A DNA stretch of 64,000 nucleotides. Source: Salipiger sp. H15. GTDB taxonomy: Bacteria; Pseudomonadota; Alphaproteobacteria; Rhodobacterales; Rhodobacteraceae. The notes below the pieces were generated by a model, which saw only the letters and a list, made by a program, of their open reading frames with translations, did no database searches and was not told the DNA's origin. Below are positions 61,112-64,000 of the stretch, piece after piece. Position numbers and translations under genes: made by a program. The number at the start of each line of letters is the position of its first letter. Position 1 is the stretch's first letter. The stretch covers positions 744,001 through 808,000 of the forward strand of contig NZ_CP123384.1 in assembly GCF_040409955.1 (NCBI RefSeq), in the 5' to 3' direction.

Positions 61112-61293
61112 GTGTTGCTCCGGCATCCCCCGATTGCCGCGCAGCCTAGCCGCACCGGCCCGAAATGCAAAAGCGCGGCTCCTGAACTTGTCGTGTGGGC
61201 GGCATTTATCCCGCGCAAAAGGCGGTTTCCTCTCCGCGCGGCTCCGCCTAGGGTGGCGCTGCCGGAAAAGGCGGATCTGGAGGACCTTCGGGC

Positions 61294-62409
61294 ATGAACG
61301 AAACCCACCGTTTTCCCTGCGAGCAGTGCGGCGCCGACTACCGCTTCGATCCCGCCGCGAACGAGCTGGTCTGCGATCATTGCGGCCACACCCAGCCCAT
61401 CGAATCCGCCGGCCCCTGGGAAACCGACATCCGCGAACTCGACTTCCGCGCGGCGATCGAGAACCTGCTGCCGCTGCAGGAAATGGAGGACCTGCGGGTC
61501 ACCAAGTGCCCCAACTGCGGCGCCGAGGTGGAGTTCGACCCCGACACCCATGCCACCGAATGCCCGTTCTGCGCCACGCCCGTCGTCGCCGACACCGGCA
61601 CCCACCGGCAGATCAAGCCCAAGGGCGTGCTGCCCTTCGCGCTCGACGAGAAATCCGCGCACAAGGCGATGAACGACTGGCTCGGCCGGCTCTGGTTCGC
61701 ACCCAACGGGCTGCGGGAATATTCGCGCAAGGGCCGCAAGATGCAGGGCATCTACGTGCCCTACTGGACCTTCGACGCCAAGACCCGCTCGGACTACTCC
61801 GGCGCGCGCGGCACGATCTATTACGAGACCCACACCGTCATGCGCGACGGCAAGCGCCAGCAGGTGCAGGTGGCCAAGGTGCGCTGGACCCCGGTGCGCG
61901 GCCGCGTCGCGCGCTTCTTCGACGACGTGCTGGTGCTGGCCTCGAAATCCCTGCCGAAGCGCTTCACCGACGCGCTCGAACCCTGGGATCTCAGCCGGCT
62001 CGAGCCCTACCGGCCGGAGTTCCTCGCCGGGTTCCGGGCCGAGGGCTACCAGGTCGATCTCGACGCCGGTTTCGTCGAGGCGCGGCACATCATGGACCGG
62101 CAGATCACCCGCGACATCAAGTTCGACATCGGCGGCGACCAGCAGCGCATCAGCTCGGTGAACACCGAGGTCTCGGCGGTGACCTTCAAGCACGTGCTGC
62201 TGCCGGTCTGGCTCGCGGCCTACAAGTTCCGCGGCCAGACCTACCGTTTCGTGGTCAACGGCACGACCGGGCGGGTGCAGGGCGAGCGGCCCTGGTCGGC
62301 CTGGAAGATCGCCGTGGCAATCATCCTCGGCACCATCGCCGCGGCGCTGATCGGCTACATGCTGTCCCAGTCGCAGGGCGGCGGCTTCAGCATTCCCGTT
62401 GGCTATTGA
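61294..62409 (+). CDS. zinc-ribbon membrane protein (TFIIB-type zinc ribbon, YdjG-like)
   Basis: A 371-residue protein with two zinc ribbons: Cys9-Cys12/Cys27-Cys30 and Cys72-Cys75/Cys90-Cys93. The middle contains KGVLPFALDEKSAHKAM, a two-strand-rich domain and a conserved YWTFDAKTRSDYSG. One membrane helix lies at about 340-360 (IAVAIILGTIAAALIGYML). Such proteins are often mislabelled primosomal protein N'; the YdjG family partner of YdjI/PspA in Bacillus is a better comparison. It faces away from the exported unknown protein. Confidence 0.83.
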   Translation: MNETHRFPCEQCGADYRFDPAANELVCDHCGHTQPIESAGPWETDIRELDFRAAIENLLPLQEMEDLRVTKCPNCGAEVEFDPDTHATECPFCATPVVADTGTHRQIKPKGVLPFALDEKSAHKAMNDWLGRLWFAPNGLREYSRKGRKMQGIYVPYWTFDAKTRSDYSGARGTIYYETHTVMRDGKRQQVQVAKVRWTPVRGRVARFFDDVLVLASKSLPKRFTDALEPWDLSRLEPYRPEFLAGFRAEGYQVDLDAGFVEARHIMDRQITRDIKFDIGGDQQRISSVNTEVSAVTFKHVLLPVWLAAYKFRGQTYRFVVNGTTGRVQGERPWSAWKIAVAIILGTIAAALIGYMLSQSQGGGFSIPVGY

Positions 62410-62472
62410 GCCGCCCCGGCACGACGCGCTAGGTATAGCGCTAACGGAATTCCAGAGACGAGGGAGCGCAGG

Positions 62473-63384
62473 ATGATCCTCTGCTGCGGTGAATCGCTGA
62501 TCGACATGCTGCCCCGGACGAGCACCGGCGGCGAGCCCGCCTTTGCCCCGGTGGCCGGCGGCGCCGTGTTCAACACCGCCATCGCCCTCGGGCGGCTCGG
62601 CGCGCCCGCGGGCTATTTCGGCGGGCTCTCGACCGATCTCTTCGGCACGATCCTCGCCGATGCGCTGAGCGCGTCGAAGGTGGATTCCAGCGCCTGCCCC
62701 CGCTCGGACCGGCCGACCACGCTGGCCTTCGTGACGCTGGTGGACGGGCACGCGCGCTATGCCTTCTACGACGAGAACACCGCCGGGCGGATGCTGGCCG
62801 AGGCCGACCTGCCGACGCTCGGGAGCGAGACCACGGCGCTCTTCTTCGGCGGCATCAGCCTTGTCGTCGAGCCCTGCGGCGATACCTACGCCGCGCTCTG
62901 TGCGCAGGCGGGCGAGCGGGTGGTGATGATCGACCCCAACATCCGCCCCGGTTTCATCAAGGACGAGCCGCGCTACCGCGCCCGGCTTGCCGCGATGCTG
63001 GCGCGGGCCGACATCGTGAAGATCTCGGACGAGGACATGCACTGGCTCGGCACCACGCCCGAGGCACTGATCGCCGGCGGCACGGCGCTGGTGCTGGAAA
63101 CGCGCGGCGCCGAAGGCGTGCTGGCGGTGACCGCGCATGGCCGGATCGAGGTGCCCGCGACGCGGGCCGAGGTGGTCGACACCGTGGGCGCGGGCGACAC
63201 GTTCAACGCCGGGCTCCTCGCCGGGCTCGAGCGCGACGGTCTGCTGACCCGCGCCGCCCTGCGCGCCGCCGATCTCGAGGCGCTGCGCCCGGCGGTTGCG
63301 CTCGGGGCGAAGGCGGCGGCGGTGACCGTCAGCCGCGCCGGGGCGAACCCGCCCTGGATGCACGAGCTGGAGGCCGGCGCATGA
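62473..63384 (+). CDS. PfkB-family carbohydrate kinase (fructokinase-like)
   Basis: A 303-residue sugar kinase. The N-terminal [10 protein letters not shown] and [15 protein letters not shown] motif 1 and the C-terminal [12 protein letters not shown] motif 2 with the catalytic Asp are complete. The likely substrate is fructose, inferred from closeness to fructokinases; other sugars or sugar phosphates are possible. GAGGGAGC precedes the ATG. Its stop overlaps the dtd start by 4 bases. Confidence 0.9.
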   Translation: MILCCGESLIDMLPRTSTGGEPAFAPVAGGAVFNTAIALGRLGAPAGYFGGLSTDLFGTILADALSASKVDSSACPRSDRPTTLAFVTLVDGHARYAFYDENTAGRMLAEADLPTLGSETTALFFGGISLVVEPCGDTYAALCAQAGERVVMIDPNIRPGFIKDEPRYRARLAAMLARADIVKISDEDMHWLGTTPEALIAGGTALVLETRGAEGVLAVTAHGRIEVPATRAEVVDTVGAGDTFNAGLLAGLERDGLLTRAALRAADLEALRPAVALGAKAAAVTVSRAGANPPWMHELEAGA

Positions 63385-63824
63385 GGGCGCTGATCCAGCG
63401 CGTCTCGGAAGCCAGCGTGAGGGTCGAGGGCGCCGTGGTCGGCGAGATCGGCCCGGGGCTGCTCATCCTCATCTGCGCCATGCAGGGCGACACCGAGGCG
63501 CAGGCCGACAGGCTCGCCGCCAAGATCGCCAAGCTGCGCATCTTCCGCGACGACGAGGGGCGGATGAACCGCTCGGTGCTCGACACCGGCGGCGCGGCGC
63601 TGGTGGTCAGCCAGTTCACCCTTGCCGCCGACACGCGCAGCGGCAACCGCCCCGGCTTCTCGACCGCCGCCGCCCCCGCCGAGGGCGAGCGGCTCTACGA
63701 GTATTTCGCCGGGCGCATCGCCGCGCAGGGCATTGCCACCGCCACCGGCCGCTTCGGCGCCGACATGAAGGTGGCGCTGCTCAACGACGGGCCGGTGACG
63801 ATCTGGCTGGACAGCGAGGGCTGA
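63381..63824 (+). CDS. dtd: D-aminoacyl-tRNA deacylase
   Basis: A 147-residue enzyme that hydrolyses D-aminoacyl-tRNA and glycyl-tRNA mischarged on tRNA-Ala. The SQFTLAAD motif and the Gly-cisPro of [12 protein letters not shown], which shape the chiral-proofreading pocket, are present. It opens [17 protein letters not shown] as usual. Length is typical. Translation is coupled to the kinase (ATGA). Confidence 0.97.
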   Translation: MRALIQRVSEASVRVEGAVVGEIGPGLLILICAMQGDTEAQADRLAAKIAKLRIFRDDEGRMNRSVLDTGGAALVVSQFTLAADTRSGNRPGFSTAAAPAEGERLYEYFAGRIAAQGIATATGRFGADMKVALLNDGPVTIWLDSEG

Positions 63825-63831
63825 GCCCCGC

Positions 63832-64000
63832 TCAAAGCTCCGAGCCCGGCACCAGCGTACCGCGCAGGTAGGCCATCCGCAGCTCGGCCCGCGCCAGCGC
63901 GAAACGCTGGGAAAGCTCGGTCTCCTGCGCGTCCAGCGCGTTCAGCACCGGCCCAAGCGCCTGCCCAGCCGGAAGCAAGCCCGAGCGGAAGAGTCGGGTG
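63832..64000 (-). CDS. TolC-like outer-membrane efflux protein, C-terminal fragment (runs past the window)
   Basis: Only the last 55 codons are in the window; the gene continues beyond position 64000. The visible part is helical, with repeated Leu/Ala/Glu/Gln heptads (VLNALDAQETELSQRF, LARAELRMAYL), as in the second helical hairpin of TolC-type channel proteins. The assignment is tentative because no signature motif of the domain lies in this piece. It is convergent to dtd, 7 bases from its stop. Confidence 0.45.
   Translation of the reverse strand, partial: TRLFRSGLLPAGQALGPVLNALDAQETELSQRFALARAELRMAYLRGTLVPGSEL

Noticed and set aside
61294..62409. Replication protein (primosomal protein N') as product
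   Set aside because: The protein is 371 residues with two zinc ribbons and a C-terminal membrane helix, with no helicase motifs. The name arises from the zinc-ribbon similarity only.

Overview
The window is a chromosomal segment of a GC-rich alphaproteobacterium, most likely of the order Rhodobacterales. The evidence is the gene content: ruvC-ruvA-ruvB, a DUF1127 protein, COQ9, a ChrR/RpoE pair whose zinc ligands match the Rhodobacter pair, two XpaC proteins with TelA, and a D-Ala-D-Ala carboxypeptidase with a SPOR-like tail. Genus cannot be told from the sequence alone. Coding density is high. I see no insertion sequence, prophage, integrase, CRISPR array or rRNA operon. One tRNA gene (tRNA-Gly, anticodon TCC) is present.

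Layout. 0-9.4 kb: the minus-strand group rsmI-yraN-gshB-hydrolase, divergent from an LpoA-like lipoprotein gene overlapping glnD, then a cold-shock protein divergent from a DEAD-box helicase. 9.5-19 kb: an amidohydrolase gene broken by an in-frame TAG, trkH, murJ, a phospholipase D-like gene, a rhomboid relative without catalytic residues, trpS and a homocysteine methyltransferase-like gene. 19-31 kb: ruvCAB, a DUF1127 gene, prmA, the clpS-methyltransferase-SDR-hemF group, a D,D-carboxypeptidase and rpsU. 31-43 kb: COQ9, two quinone oxidoreductases, an FKBP isomerase, a haloacid dehalogenase with a partner hydrolase, truB, a remnant of protocatechuate catabolism (pcaD, a hydrolase, a shortened PcaB-like protein), an ArsR regulator with the cysteine spacing of persulfide sensors, and an acyl-CoA synthetase. 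43-51.7 kb: an ABC exporter, tRNA-Gly, then the rpoE-chrR-SDR operon facing a FAD oxidoreductase-DUF1365-Cfa operon. 51.7-55 kb: RNA and DNA maintenance genes (SRAP protein, two pseudouridine synthases, tadA). 55-62.4 kb: a gene cluster of probable envelope-stress function. 62.4-64 kb: a PfkB kinase, dtd and the end of a TolC-like gene.

Two regions reward attention. The first is the RpoE/ChrR locus: two divergent promoters share the TGATCC -35 element with exactly 18-bp spacers, which ties the lipid-modifying operon to the singlet-oxygen sigma factor and forces a later start codon for rpoE. The second is the cluster at 55.0-62.4 kb: a 64-residue membrane protein, XpaC, a 29-residue membrane microprotein behind an RNA hairpin, a second XpaC, TelA, a DUF2927 lipoprotein, an SPFH-GYF protein and a zinc-ribbon membrane protein. 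It joins parts that are separate envelope-stress operons in Bacillus.
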